Part shown: positions 32,527 through 40,937 of the stretch, in pieces
Position numbering within the stretch: position 1 is the stretch's first letter
Layout of the letters: each line of letters opens with the position of its first letter
Made by a program: the position numbers and the translations under genes
The notes under the pieces: generated by a model
The model's database searches: none
What the model was told of the DNA's origin: nothing
The model's input: the letters and a program-made list of their open reading frames with translations, nothing else
DNA from: Nocardioides sp. L-11A
GTDB lineage: Bacteria > Actinomycetota > Actinomycetes > Propionibacteriales > Nocardioidaceae
DNA length: 64,000 nt
NCBI GenBank assembly: GCA_029961745.1
Contig: CP124680.1
Span: forward strand, 186,001 to 250,000
Direction of reading: 5' to 3'

Positions 32527-34458
32527 TCACAGGGTCGCGACGAGGCGAGCCGCGTCCGCGGTGGCACCGCGGATCAGGCCGAGGCCGCCCGCGTCCCCGA
32601 CGACGCGGACGTCGACGCCGGGCAGCGCTGCGACCAGCCGGTCTCGCACCGTCGGGTCGGCACCCACCTCGCCCGCGAGGACGACCGCGTCGGCCGGCAG
32701 GACCCGCGGCTCGCCGTGGGCGGGCGTCCAGCGCACCCCCGCCGCGGTGATCGCGCCCACGTCGGCCCCGACGTGCACGGTGACGCCGAGCCGGTCGAGG
32801 CGGTCCATGTGCTCGCCGCGCCGCTTGGCGCCGAACTCCGGCGCGATCTCGGCGCCGGAGTGCAGCAGGGCGACCAGCCGACCGGGCGCGGCGAGCACCT
32901 CGCACCACTCGACGGCGGCCAGCCGGCCGCCGATGACCACCACCCGGCGTCCGGCGGGAGGGCGGGCGGGGTCGATGCCGGCGACGACGTGCGGCAGGTC
33001 CGCTCCGGGCAGCTCCGGGACGGAGACCCGCCCGCCGGTGGCGACCACCACCAGGTCCGGGGCGAGTGCCCGGACCAGCTCCGGGTCGGCCGCGGTGCCC
33101 AACCGGACGTCGACGTCCGCGTCCGCGACCCGGCCCAGCAGCCAGTCGAGATAGCCCCGGTTCTCGGGATGGACCGCGCACGCGGCCACGAGGGCCCCGC
33201 CGAGTGTGGGCGAGCGCTCCAGCAGGACCACGTCGAGCCCGGCGTCGGCGGCGCGCCACGCGGTCTCCAGCCCCGCCGGTCCTCCACCGGCGACGACGAC
33301 CCGGCGTGGCGCGGCCGGTGTCGAGCGCGCCAGGGTGAGCTCGTGACCGGTGAGGGGGTTCACGGCGCACTCGGCGGCCAGCTTCTCCTCGAGCGTGTCG
33401 ATGCAGTTCTCGCACGAGATGCAGCGGCGCACCCGCGCCGGTCCGCCGAGCGCTCCGGTGAGCTTGCGGGGCAGGTCCGGGTCGGCCAGCAGGGGGCGGC
33501 CGAGCGCGACGAAGTCGGCCCGCCCGTCGGCCAGCACCTGCTCCGCGAGCGCGGGGTCGTGCAGCCGGCCGACCGCGATGACGGGGACGTCGACGACCTC
33601 GCGCACCGCCGCCGCCCCGCCGACGTTGAGCCCGTCGCCGTCGTCGGCGGCGTTGACCATGCCGGTGACCAGCCGGTCGATCACACCGCCGCTGACGTGG
33701 AAGGCGTCGACCCCGGCCTCGACGAGCAGCGGCGCCATCGTGGCCGTGTCGTGCACCGGCCGGCCGGCGGCCACCCGCTCGTAGCCCGAGACCCGCAGCG
33801 TGACGGGGAAGTCCGCGCCCACCTCCGCGCGGATCGCCGCCAGCGCCTCCAGCACCACCCGGATCCGGCCCTCGACCGACGTGCCGCGGTACCGGTCGCC
33901 GCGCCGGTTGCGCTGGGGCGCGAGGAAGGAGCCGAGGAACATGTAGCCGTGCGCGGCATGCAGCTCGATGCCGTCGTACCCGGCGGCGCGGACCCGCCCC
34001 GCGGCCGACCGGAACTGGTCGAGGATCGCCGCGACCTGCTCCTTCGTGGCCTCGGCCGAGGGCCGTCCGGTGAGGTACGACCCGATCACGGACGGTCCGA
34101 GGGACGTCACGCCGAACATCTCGGGGCCGAGCCCGTCAGGGCCCGCGTGCACGAGCTGCGGCTGGATCCGGGCTCCGTGCGCGTGGACCGCCTCGACCAG
34201 CCGGCGGTGCGCAGGGATCGCCGTGTCCTCACCGAGCTGCAGCCCGCCCGGCGTCTCCGGGTGCTGGGGGTCGATGCCGGTCGCGCCGACAGTGACCAGT
34301 GCGACGCCGCCGGCCGCGCGGGTCGCGAAGTGCGCGACCGTCCGGTCGGAGGGATGGCCGTCGGGAGTGCCGTACATCGTCTCCATCGGCGACATCACGA
34401 TCCGGTTGCGCAGCTCCATCGAGCCGATCCGCCCGGGCGCCAGCAGATGCGGAAACAT
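32527..34458 (-). CDS. NADH:flavin oxidoreductase / 2,4-dienoyl-CoA reductase-type (OYE + FAD) enzyme
   Basis: 643 residues. Residues 1 to about 330 form the FMN-binding Old Yellow Enzyme barrel (GRIGSMELRNRIVMSPMET, ELHAAHGYMFLGSFLAPQRN with its catalytic residues). The 4Fe-4S ligands are in CISCENCIDT and the later AAECAVNP, spaced C-x2-C-x2-C-x11-C, one residue shorter than E. coli FadH. From about 385 comes a FAD/NADH domain (VVVAGGGPAGLETAW). It should pass electrons NADH-FAD-FeS-FMN to an unsaturated acyl-CoA or steroid. A KstR-like palindrome covers its start codon, tying it to lipid or steroid control. Confidence 0.88.
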   Translation of the reverse strand: MFPHLLAPGRIGSMELRNRIVMSPMETMYGTPDGHPSDRTVAHFATRAAGGVALVTVGATGIDPQHPETPGGLQLGEDTAIPAHRRLVEAVHAHGARIQPQLVHAGPDGLGPEMFGVTSLGPSVIGSYLTGRPSAEATKEQVAAILDQFRSAAGRVRAAGYDGIELHAAHGYMFLGSFLAPQRNRRGDRYRGTSVEGRIRVVLEALAAIRAEVGADFPVTLRVSGYERVAAGRPVHDTATMAPLLVEAGVDAFHVSGGVIDRLVTGMVNAADDGDGLNVGGAAAVREVVDVPVIAVGRLHDPALAEQVLADGRADFVALGRPLLADPDLPRKLTGALGGPARVRRCISCENCIDTLEEKLAAECAVNPLTGHELTLARSTPAAPRRVVVAGGGPAGLETAWRAADAGLDVVLLERSPTLGGALVAACAVHPENRGYLDWLLGRVADADVDVRLGTAADPELVRALAPDLVVVATGGRVSVPELPGADLPHVVAGIDPARPPAGRRVVVIGGRLAAVEWCEVLAAPGRLVALLHSGAEIAPEFGAKRRGEHMDRLDRLGVTVHVGADVGAITAAGVRWTPAHGEPRVLPADAVVLAGEVGADPTVRDRLVAALPGVDVRVVGDAGGLGLIRGATADAARLVATL

Positions 34459-34471
34459 GGAACATGTTCTA
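34458..34471. promoter_or_regulatory. KstR-like TetR operator overlapping the reductase start
   Basis: TGGAACATGTTCTA fits the pattern TnnAACnnGTTnnA known for mycobacterial KstR. It includes the first base of the reductase start codon and a TAGAAC that could be a -10 box, so binding would block a leaderless promoter. A second near-identical site lies at 39205. Confidence 0.6.
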
Positions 34472-34490
34472 CCCGGGATCGGGGCCCGCG

Positions 34491-36470
34491 TCAGTAGCTC
34501 GCGCTGCCCCGTGAGGTGCCGTCGGCGGTGAGCGCGACCGAGCCGGCCGGTGGCGGGCCGACGGTGACCGGGGTCATCACGACAGCGAGGTCGGGGGGCG
34601 CGGCGCCGGTGTAGTCGAACCGGCAGTCCATCGTGAAGCCGGCCGGGAGCATGAATCCGCTGCCCGCGCCGATCTGCGGGTCGCCCGGGTTGGGGCCCCA
34701 GCAGGTCCACCCGGCCCCGCTCACCCCGCCCGCCGGGACGTAGGTGTCGGAGCCCACCGACACGGCCGCGGTCAGCCGGTAGCTGCCGGGGCCGGTGGCG
34801 CTCACCGGCGCGGTCAGCCGCCAGTCGCCGCCCCCGAGGTCGGTGACGGTGAGGGTGCCGAGTGCGGGGCAGGCGTAGTACGTGCCGAGGTCCCCGTCGA
34901 AGCGCTGCTGGGCGTCGGCGGCGAGGACGTAGCCACGGCGCGGCGTCCCGGTCACCTCCCAGGCCCCCTGCTTCCCATCCCCCTGGGTGAGGACGTAGTC
35001 GACGCCCTCGGTCTGCGGCAGGGTGAGTGCGCCGTAGCTGCCGCACGCGCCGATCGCGGTGGCACTCGGCGCCGACGGGCGTACGGCGACCGGCGGTGCC
35101 GCGCGGGTCACGCCCAGCTTCGCGGGGTCGGTCGCCGGTGCGGACCCCGTCCGCGGCCCGGGGGCGGCGGCCGCCGTGGCCCCGGTCGTCTGGCCGGTGG
35201 ACTCCCGGGGGCCGGCCGCAGGGGTCGTGCCGTCGCTCGTCCCGTCCGTGGCCGGGTCCGTCGCCGGGTCCGTGGTCCCCGCCGTGGCCGGGTCGGTGGC
35301 GTCCGGGCCGGCTCCGGTGTCCGCGGGCGCGGTCGGCCGGCCGGTGGCCGCGTCCGGGTGATCGGCGGTCGGGTCGGTGGCGTCGTCGGAGCCCGCGACG
35401 GCCCACCAGGTCACCGCGACCAGGACCAGGACGAGCGCCGCCGCGGCGAGGGCGACGAGGGTGCTGCCGCCCGCTCCGGCGCCGGTCACGGCGGCGCCGC
35501 GCCCCGTGAGCAGCCGGACCAGCCGACCCGGACCGGACGTGCCGCGCGCGGCTCCCCGGCCGGCGCCGCCACCCGCGCCCGCTCCGGCCGCCACCGCGCC
35601 CGCCGCCGCGGCGGCTCCCGCCGCTCCGGCACCGCCCGCGGCCGTCGTCGTACCGGCCGTCTCGCCCGGGCCGCTGCCGCCGCCCGCGGCACCGACCGCG
35701 TCGAGCAGGCCGGCTCCGGCGCCGCCGAGCAGCAGGACGGGCAGGACCAGGCCGGCCAGCTTCCGGTTCACGTGCTGCAGGTCCGCGGCCGCGGCGGAGC
35801 AGGCGGCGCAGGTCGTCAGGTGCGCGTCGAGGCGGGCGCCGGCGCGGGTGCCGAGACCGCCGCGGACATAGGTGCCGAGACGCTCGCGGACCCAGGCGCA
35901 CGGCCGGGTGCCGGCGGCCGTGGGCAGGTGGTGCTCGAGGTAGGCGACCTTGAGCCCCTCGCGGGCGCGGTAGGCCAGCGAGGACACCGCTGCCGGCGAC
36001 ATGCTGAGCATGGTCGCGACCTCGGGCACCTGGTGGCCCTCCACCTCCAGATGCCACAGCACCCGCTGCCAGCGGTCGGGCAGGCTGCCGAGCGCGGCGA
36101 CCGCGGCCCCCTCGTCGAGCTCCTGGACCTGCTCCTCCACGCTCTCCGTCGGGCTCTCCAGCAGCCACGGCTCGTCGGAGACCGGGGCCTCGCGACCGGA
36201 GCGGCGCAGCAGGTCGCGGTGCCGGTTGCGGATCGTCGCGAACAGGTAGCCGCGGAAGTTGGTGACCGGCCCCTCGCCCGCGCGGATCCGCGCCAGCACG
36301 CGCGCGAACGCGTCGGCGACCAGGTCCTCGGCGGCGGACGGGCCCGCGAGGATCACTGCCAGGCGGCGCGCGGAGGCCACGTTGTCGGCGTACAACGCCT
36401 CCAGCGCCGCGGCGTCGCCGTCGTGGGCGCGGCGCAGCAGGGCGTTGTCGTCGGGCAGGTCGGTCGGCAT
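34491..36470 (-). CDS. Sigma-70 family factor fused to zinc-finger, membrane and exported domains
   Basis: 659 residues. Residues 1-185 are an ECF-like sigma factor: region 2 from ALEALYADNVASARRLAVIL to FRGYLFATIRNRHRDLLRR, region 4 with SLPDRWQRVLWHLEVEGHQ and VATMLSMSPAAVSSLAYRA. Near residue 215 a zinc-finger-like HLTTCAACSAAAADL follows, as in anti-sigma factors. Then an Ala/Gly-rich stretch, a strong membrane helix near residues 335-357 (LVALAAAALVLVLVAVTWW), a Thr/Asp/Pro-rich stalk, and a 210-residue beta-rich exported domain with paired Cys. Sigma and anti-sigma-type receptor thus lie in one chain. The ATG at 36470 has only GGGA close by; longer N-termini lack sigma homology. Confidence 0.85.
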   Translation of the reverse strand: MPTDLPDDNALLRRAHDGDAAALEALYADNVASARRLAVILAGPSAAEDLVADAFARVLARIRAGEGPVTNFRGYLFATIRNRHRDLLRRSGREAPVSDEPWLLESPTESVEEQVQELDEGAAVAALGSLPDRWQRVLWHLEVEGHQVPEVATMLSMSPAAVSSLAYRAREGLKVAYLEHHLPTAAGTRPCAWVRERLGTYVRGGLGTRAGARLDAHLTTCAACSAAAADLQHVNRKLAGLVLPVLLLGGAGAGLLDAVGAAGGGSGPGETAGTTTAAGGAGAAGAAAAAGAVAAGAGAGGGAGRGAARGTSGPGRLVRLLTGRGAAVTGAGAGGSTLVALAAAALVLVLVAVTWWAVAGSDDATDPTADHPDAATGRPTAPADTGAGPDATDPATAGTTDPATDPATDGTSDGTTPAAGPRESTGQTTGATAAAAPGPRTGSAPATDPAKLGVTRAAPPVAVRPSAPSATAIGACGSYGALTLPQTEGVDYVLTQGDGKQGAWEVTGTPRRGYVLAADAQQRFDGDLGTYYACPALGTLTVTDLGGGDWRLTAPVSATGPGSYRLTAAVSVGSDTYVPAGGVSGAGWTCWGPNPGDPQIGAGSGFMLPAGFTMDCRFDYTGAAPPDLAVVMTPVTVGPPPAGSVALTADGTSRGSASY

Positions 36471-36666
36471 CTTCCCGGAGTCGATCTGTTGGTGAAGGGG
36501 TGCCAGGAGGCTACCGCCGGACGGGCGTGGAAGGGGCCGGATGCCGCTGTGCGAAATCTCCTCGGAAATCGCGTCATGAGCGTGTCCGCCCGTGCGTCTT
36601 GCTTCCCCGACCGCAGAGCGCGAACCGGGGGGGACGCGTGCACCGCTAGGACGACAGGGCTCACCG

Positions 36667-39189
36667 ATGGCGCATTCCCCCGGCGTGACCAGCGCCCCTT
36701 CCCGACCGTTCGCGACCCTCCGGCGCGAGCGCCTCCTCGACCTCCTGGACCGTGCGGCGCCGGTGACGGTGCTGCAGGCGCCTTCGGGCTTCGGCAAGAG
36801 CACCGTGGTCCGGCAGTGGCTGCGCTCCGGTACGGCGCCCGCGGCCCGCTGGGTGGCGGTCGCCGCGGACACCGCGGAGCTGCGCGCGCTGCCCGACGCG
36901 CCCGTCGTCGTCCTCGACGGCTACGAGCGCCTCGGTGCGGCCACCGCCACCGTCGACGCCCTGGTCCGCATGCACGTCGCCGACCGGCCCGGGACGCGCA
37001 TCGTCGTCACGACCCGGGCGGCCACCGGGCTGACCGAGCCGCCCGGCGCGACGACGGTCATCGGCGTCGGCGACCTGGCCTTCACCGCGGAGGAGACGGT
37101 GCGCTTCCTGACCCAGGACGGCTCGGCGGATCACCGGGTCGAGGCTGCCGGGGTGCACGCCGACACCGGCGGGTTCCCGCTGGCCGTGCGCGCGGCCGGC
37201 CTGACCCTGGCGGCGCGGCGCGGCCTGCCGTCACGGGGCCCGGCCGGCTGGTGGAGCATCGTCGCCCAGGACCTGGCCGGCCAGCTCGACGGGCCCGGGG
37301 CCTGGCGCTTCGTGCAGGACACCTGCGCGGCGCCGTACCTGGACCCGGAGCTCGCGGGCACCCTGAGCGGGCGTACGCCGGCGCAGGTGAGCGCGCTGCT
37401 GGCCGGGCTCGCGGTCGACGGCAACGGGGGCTGGGAGGTCGACGCGACCGGAGGCCGGGTGTTCCGGGTCGTCGACTCGCTGCGCGCCGCGGCCCGCGGC
37501 GCCCTGGTCGCCACCGACGCCGACCGGTACCGCTGGGGCGCCGGCGTCGCCGCGACCTGGCTGCACGGCCGCGGCGACCACCTGTCGGGGTTCGAGCTCG
37601 CGGTGGCCGCCGGTCGGCTCGAGCTCGCGGGCCGGATCGTGTGCGCCGCGCTCGCGGCCGTCCCGGAGAGCGAGGTGGCGCGGCGTCTCGACCACCAGCT
37701 CAGCCGGATCCCGCGCGCGGCGGTCGTCCAGAACCCGCGGCTCGCTCTCGCCCGCGGCCTGGTCCTGAGCAGCAACCCGACCACCCGGCAGGCGGCGCAG
37801 GAGTACTTCGCGCGGGTCGTCGAGGTGCCCGCCGAGCAGCCCGTCGACGTGACGCCGGGCGACCGGGCCGCCGCCCGGGAGGGCCGGTTCCTCCAGCACG
37901 TGGCCCGGTCGGTCGCCCTGCGCCACGTCGGCCGGTACGTCGACGCCGGGGCCGCCGCCCGGGCCGCGCTCGACACCCTCGACACTCGCGACACCCTCGA
38001 CACCCTCGACACCCTCGACACCCTCGACACCGGAGCCGGTGCGGCGACCCCCTCCGACGTCCGGGCGGGAGCGTGGCGCCACCTGGCCTACTCCCTGTTC
38101 CAGGTCGGCGACCTGGATCGGGCCCACGTGCTCGCCGGGCGGGCGCTGTCGCTCGCGCGGCAGCCGTGGTCACGCGCCGACACGACGGCGTACGCGGCCG
38201 GTCTCGCGGCGATCGACGGCCGGACCCGGACGGCGCGCCGCCTGCTGGGTCCGGGGGTGGAGGCCACGCGCGGGCTGGCCGCGGTCGGCCGGGCGCTGCT
38301 TCGACTGGACCGCTTCGAGGCACGCGAGGCCCTCGCCGAGCACGAGGGGGCGACCTACGACGGGATCGGGGAGCTGTGGCCCTTCCTCGCCTGGACCCGG
38401 CTGCAGGCGCACGTCGGTCTCGGTGACGTCGGGGCGGAGCTGGAGCGGACCTCGGCGGCCCTGCGTGCCCGGCCGGCGCCGCCGGGGGTCGGCGAGAACC
38501 TCGGGACCACCGCCCTGCACGGCCTGGTCGCGGCCGTGCTCATCGAGCAGGGTCGGGCGCGCAGCGCCGAGCCGCTGCTGCACGGCACCACCCGCTGGGC
38601 GGCTCAGCTGGCCCCGGCCCGGCTGCTCGACCGGCTCGCCGCCGGGGACCCGGAGGGTGCGCTGGACCTGGTCCCGCGGCTCCAGGTCCAGGCGGGCCAC
38701 ACCGTCCGCTCCCGGGCCGCCGTCGCCACCCTCGGCGCCGCGGCCGCCCTGCGGGCGGGCTGCCGGGAGGCGGCCGGAGCGTTGCTCGACCAGGCCGCGG
38801 CCCTGTACGCCGAGCACGGGGCCCGGGCGCACCTGCTGCACGTGCCGGCCGACGACCTCGCCGCGCTGCGTGAGCTCGCGCTGCGCCACGACGCCGCAGC
38901 GGCGGCGTACCTCGATGCCGACGTGCTCGCCGCGGTCGGCGCCCGCGGCCGGGCAGGGGCCCTCGATCCCGTCTCCGACGCGGTGCCGCTCACCGGTCAG
39001 GAGATCGCCGTCCTGCGCGCGTCCCTGGACCACCCGCGGCGCAGCCAGGTCGCGGCGGCGCTGCACCTGTCGCCGGAGACGGTCAAGTCCCACATGCGCA
39101 GCATCTACCGCAAGTGGGGGGTGAACTCGCGGGAGGCGGCCATCGAGCGCGGGATCAAGCTCTCCGTCCTCGGTGGTCCGCGGGGGTAG
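36667..39189 (+). CDS. Large ATP-binding LuxR family regulator (LAL/MalT-like)
   Basis: 840 residues. Walker A QAPSGFGKST at about residues 37-46, Walker B-like VVVLDGYE near residue 79, a long helical repeat middle, and a C-terminal LuxR helix-turn-helix (LTGQEIAVLRASLDHP, then SQVAAALHLSPETVKSHMRS) ending at about residue 835. Residues 435-455 are seven copies of Leu/Arg-Asp-Thr encoded by a 9-bp repeat. It is divergent from the sigma-fusion gene with a 196-bp gap and ends 51 bp before the LLM gene. LAL regulators answer small ligands; the one here is unknown. Confidence 0.88.
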   Translation: MAHSPGVTSAPSRPFATLRRERLLDLLDRAAPVTVLQAPSGFGKSTVVRQWLRSGTAPAARWVAVAADTAELRALPDAPVVVLDGYERLGAATATVDALVRMHVADRPGTRIVVTTRAATGLTEPPGATTVIGVGDLAFTAEETVRFLTQDGSADHRVEAAGVHADTGGFPLAVRAAGLTLAARRGLPSRGPAGWWSIVAQDLAGQLDGPGAWRFVQDTCAAPYLDPELAGTLSGRTPAQVSALLAGLAVDGNGGWEVDATGGRVFRVVDSLRAAARGALVATDADRYRWGAGVAATWLHGRGDHLSGFELAVAAGRLELAGRIVCAALAAVPESEVARRLDHQLSRIPRAAVVQNPRLALARGLVLSSNPTTRQAAQEYFARVVEVPAEQPVDVTPGDRAAAREGRFLQHVARSVALRHVGRYVDAGAAARAALDTLDTRDTLDTLDTLDTLDTGAGAATPSDVRAGAWRHLAYSLFQVGDLDRAHVLAGRALSLARQPWSRADTTAYAAGLAAIDGRTRTARRLLGPGVEATRGLAAVGRALLRLDRFEAREALAEHEGATYDGIGELWPFLAWTRLQAHVGLGDVGAELERTSAALRARPAPPGVGENLGTTALHGLVAAVLIEQGRARSAEPLLHGTTRWAAQLAPARLLDRLAAGDPEGALDLVPRLQVQAGHTVRSRAAVATLGAAAALRAGCREAAGALLDQAAALYAEHGARAHLLHVPADDLAALRELALRHDAAAAAYLDADVLAAVGARGRAGALDPVSDAVPLTGQEIAVLRASLDHPRRSQVAAALHLSPETVKSHMRSIYRKWGVNSREAAIERGIKLSVLGGPRG
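37969..38031 (+). repeat. In-frame 9-bp tandem repeat (CTCGACACC x7)
   Basis: Seven 9-bp units encode LDT (one RDT) in the helical middle of the LuxR regulator. Six are near identical. The unit length keeps the frame, so copy-number change would alter protein length without breaking it. Confidence 0.9.
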
Positions 39190-39204
39190 GTCCACCCTCG
39201 GCTC

Positions 39205-39218
39205 TAGAACATGTTCTA
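39205..39218. promoter_or_regulatory. KstR-like TetR operator before the LLM oxidoreductase
   Basis: TAGAACATGTTCTA is a perfect palindrome (16 bp as CTAGAACATGTTCTAG) that matches TnnAACnnGTTnnA. It covers the expected -35 region of the promoter whose -10 box is TAGGGT at 39229, so binding should repress. The reductase gene at 32527-34458 has the same kind of site. Confidence 0.7.
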
Positions 39219-39228
39219 GTTCTTCGCC

Positions 39229-39234
39229 TAGGGT
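39229..39234 (+). promoter_or_regulatory. -10 box for leaderless LLM oxidoreductase mRNA
   Basis: TAGGGT ends six bases before the GTG at 39241, giving a transcription start at or within a base of the start codon. Confidence 0.6.
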
Positions 39235-39240
39235 GCAGCC

Positions 39241-40122
39241 GTGGACTTCGCGATGGTGACCGCCTACCACCCGACCGACCAGCTCGTCGCGCTGGCGAGG
39301 GCCGCCGAGCAGGCCGGGTTCGCGGCGCTCAGCCTCGCCGACCACGTCGTCGACCTGGAGTCGATCGCGACGCCGTACCCCTACACCCGCGACGGCGGGC
39401 GGCGCTGGAAGCCCGAGGTCGACTGGCCGGACCCGTGGGTGACGATCGGCGCGCTCTCGCAGGTGACCACCGAGCTGCGCTTCTTCACCTCGATCTACGT
39501 CGCCGCGATGCGCAACCCGTTCATGGTCGCCAAGGCGATCGGGACGGCGGCCGCACTGTCCGGCGGCCGGGTCGCGCTCGGCGTGGGCGTCGGCTGGTGC
39601 CGGGAGGAGTTCGAGCTGCTGGAGGAGGACTTCGCCACCCGCGGCCGGCGTACCGACGAGGGGCTCGACCTGATGCGTGAGCTGTGGCGGCCCGGCTGGA
39701 CCGAGTTCGCCGGGGAGTTCTACAGCTGTGAGCGGCTGGTCATGCTCCCCGAGCCGCCGGGCCCGATCCCGGTGTGGGTCGGCGGACTGTCGGACGTGGC
39801 CTTCCGGCGCGCCGCCCGCAACGACGGCTGGATCGGCGACCTGGCCAGCGTCGACGAGGCGATCGCGATCGTCGAGCGGCTGCGCGGCCTGCGGCGGGAG
39901 GCGGGGCGCGACCCCGACGAGCCGTTCGCCGTCGTACCGGCGCTGACGGACGCGGTGGCACCCGAGGACTTCGCCCGCGCCTCGCGGGGCGGCGTGACGA
40001 TGTGCATGACGATGCCGTGGATGTACTACTACCCGCAGGACGCGCCGTTGGAGCACAAGCTCGACGGCATCGCCCGGTTCGGCGCCGACATCATCGAGCC
40101 GACCCGGGCGCTGCTCGCCTAG
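39241..40122 (+). CDS. LLM-class F420-dependent oxidoreductase (TIGR03619-like)
   Basis: 293 residues of the luciferase-like TIM-barrel family. Visible features: VDFAMVTAYHPTDQLVALARAAEQ at the start, SLADHVVDLESI near residue 37, LGVGVGWCREEFELLEEDF near residue 115, and MRELWRPGWTEFAGEFYSC near residue 145, all as in TIGR03619 proteins that use cofactor F420. It probably reduces or oxidises a lipid- or xenobiotic-derived ketone or aldehyde; the substrate is unknown. The strong KstR-like site upstream and the convergent TetR gene 12 bp downstream suggest repression by a TetR regulator. Confidence 0.85.
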   Translation: MDFAMVTAYHPTDQLVALARAAEQAGFAALSLADHVVDLESIATPYPYTRDGGRRWKPEVDWPDPWVTIGALSQVTTELRFFTSIYVAAMRNPFMVAKAIGTAAALSGGRVALGVGVGWCREEFELLEEDFATRGRRTDEGLDLMRELWRPGWTEFAGEFYSCERLVMLPEPPGPIPVWVGGLSDVAFRRAARNDGWIGDLASVDEAIAIVERLRGLRREAGRDPDEPFAVVPALTDAVAPEDFARASRGGVTMCMTMPWMYYYPQDAPLEHKLDGIARFGADIIEPTRALLA

Positions 40123-40134
40123 GCCCAGCCAGGC

Positions 40135-40764
40135 TCAGTCCTCGAGGTACGACGTCAGCATCGTCACGATCGTGCGGTGGGCGCGGTCGAGGTCGATGTC
40201 GGCGCCGAGCAGCCGCTCGTTGCGCATGCTGCGCAGCATCGCGGGCAGCACCTCCGACATCGCGGACGAGCGCTCCTCGTCGAGCCCGGGACCGTCGATG
40301 CCCTCGAAGAACCGGACGAACCCGCGCGCCGTCATCTCGTCGAGCCGGCGGATCGAGGCCGCCGTGCGCGGATGGGTCTCCTGGAGCACGTCGAGCGGCC
40401 GGGGCAGCGCCCAGCGCATGGTCTCGATGGTGACGGCGTACGGCGAGTCGAGCAGCGTGCGGTAGAGGTCGGCGACCTCGGCCACCCGTCCCGCGACCGT
40501 CGTACTCGTCGGCTCGGCCCACAGGTCGGGCGCGTTGTCGATGATCAGGTCGACCACGGTCGACCAGAACCCGTCGGAGTCGCCGAAGAGGTTCTGCACC
40601 GAGCCCCAGCTGAGCCCGGCCTCCTTCGCGACCATGTTGATCGACACCGTCTCGGGGCGACCGGTGCCGAGCATCTCGATCGCGGTGGACAGGAGTCTCT
40701 CGCGCGCGGCGACGCCGCGGCGATTCGGCTTGCGGGGCGAGGTCGCCCTGGGTGTCATGTTCAT
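40135..40764 (-). CDS. TetR family transcriptional regulator
   Basis: 209 residues. HTH at about residues 18-62 (ARERLLSTAIEMLG, INMVAKEAGLSWGSVQNLFG), then a helical ligand domain. A GGGGGG run 9 bases before the ATG at 40764 supports the start. It is convergent with the LLM gene. Its own upstream region lacks the TnnAACnnGTTnnA palindrome, so although it is the nearest TetR protein to both KstR-like sites, whether it or a distant KstR binds them is open. Confidence 0.87.
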   Translation of the reverse strand: MNMTPRATSPRKPNRRGVAARERLLSTAIEMLGTGRPETVSINMVAKEAGLSWGSVQNLFGDSDGFWSTVVDLIIDNAPDLWAEPTSTTVAGRVAEVADLYRTLLDSPYAVTIETMRWALPRPLDVLQETHPRTAASIRRLDEMTARGFVRFFEGIDGPGLDEERSSAMSEVLPAMLRSMRNERLLGADIDLDRAHRTIVTMLTSYLED

Positions 40765-40868
40765 CGTGCTACCCCCCTTGGACACGCGATGCGTCAGACC
40801 ATCTGGACAACAGTAGTGCCTTTGGTGGGCGTTCGCCGTCCCGTCGGGGCACGGCCTGTCGGCGCCTG

Positions 40869-40899
40869 TAGAGTTGGTGGCTTGCCGCCGGGGGTGCGG
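40869..40899 (+). promoter_or_regulatory. Promoter -10 (TAGAGT) and RAE-like element before helR
   Basis: TAGAGT at 40869-40874 is followed by GGTGGCTTGCCGCCGGGGGT, which shares the CTTGCCGC core and flanking G/C runs with the rifamycin-associated element found before helR and other rifamycin genes in actinomycetes, as I remember its consensus. The match is partial. The mRNA leader would be about 60 bases. Confidence 0.3.
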
Positions 40900-40937
40900 C
40901 GATCGAGAACGAGTGCGGACGGCAGGGGTCACGAGCG

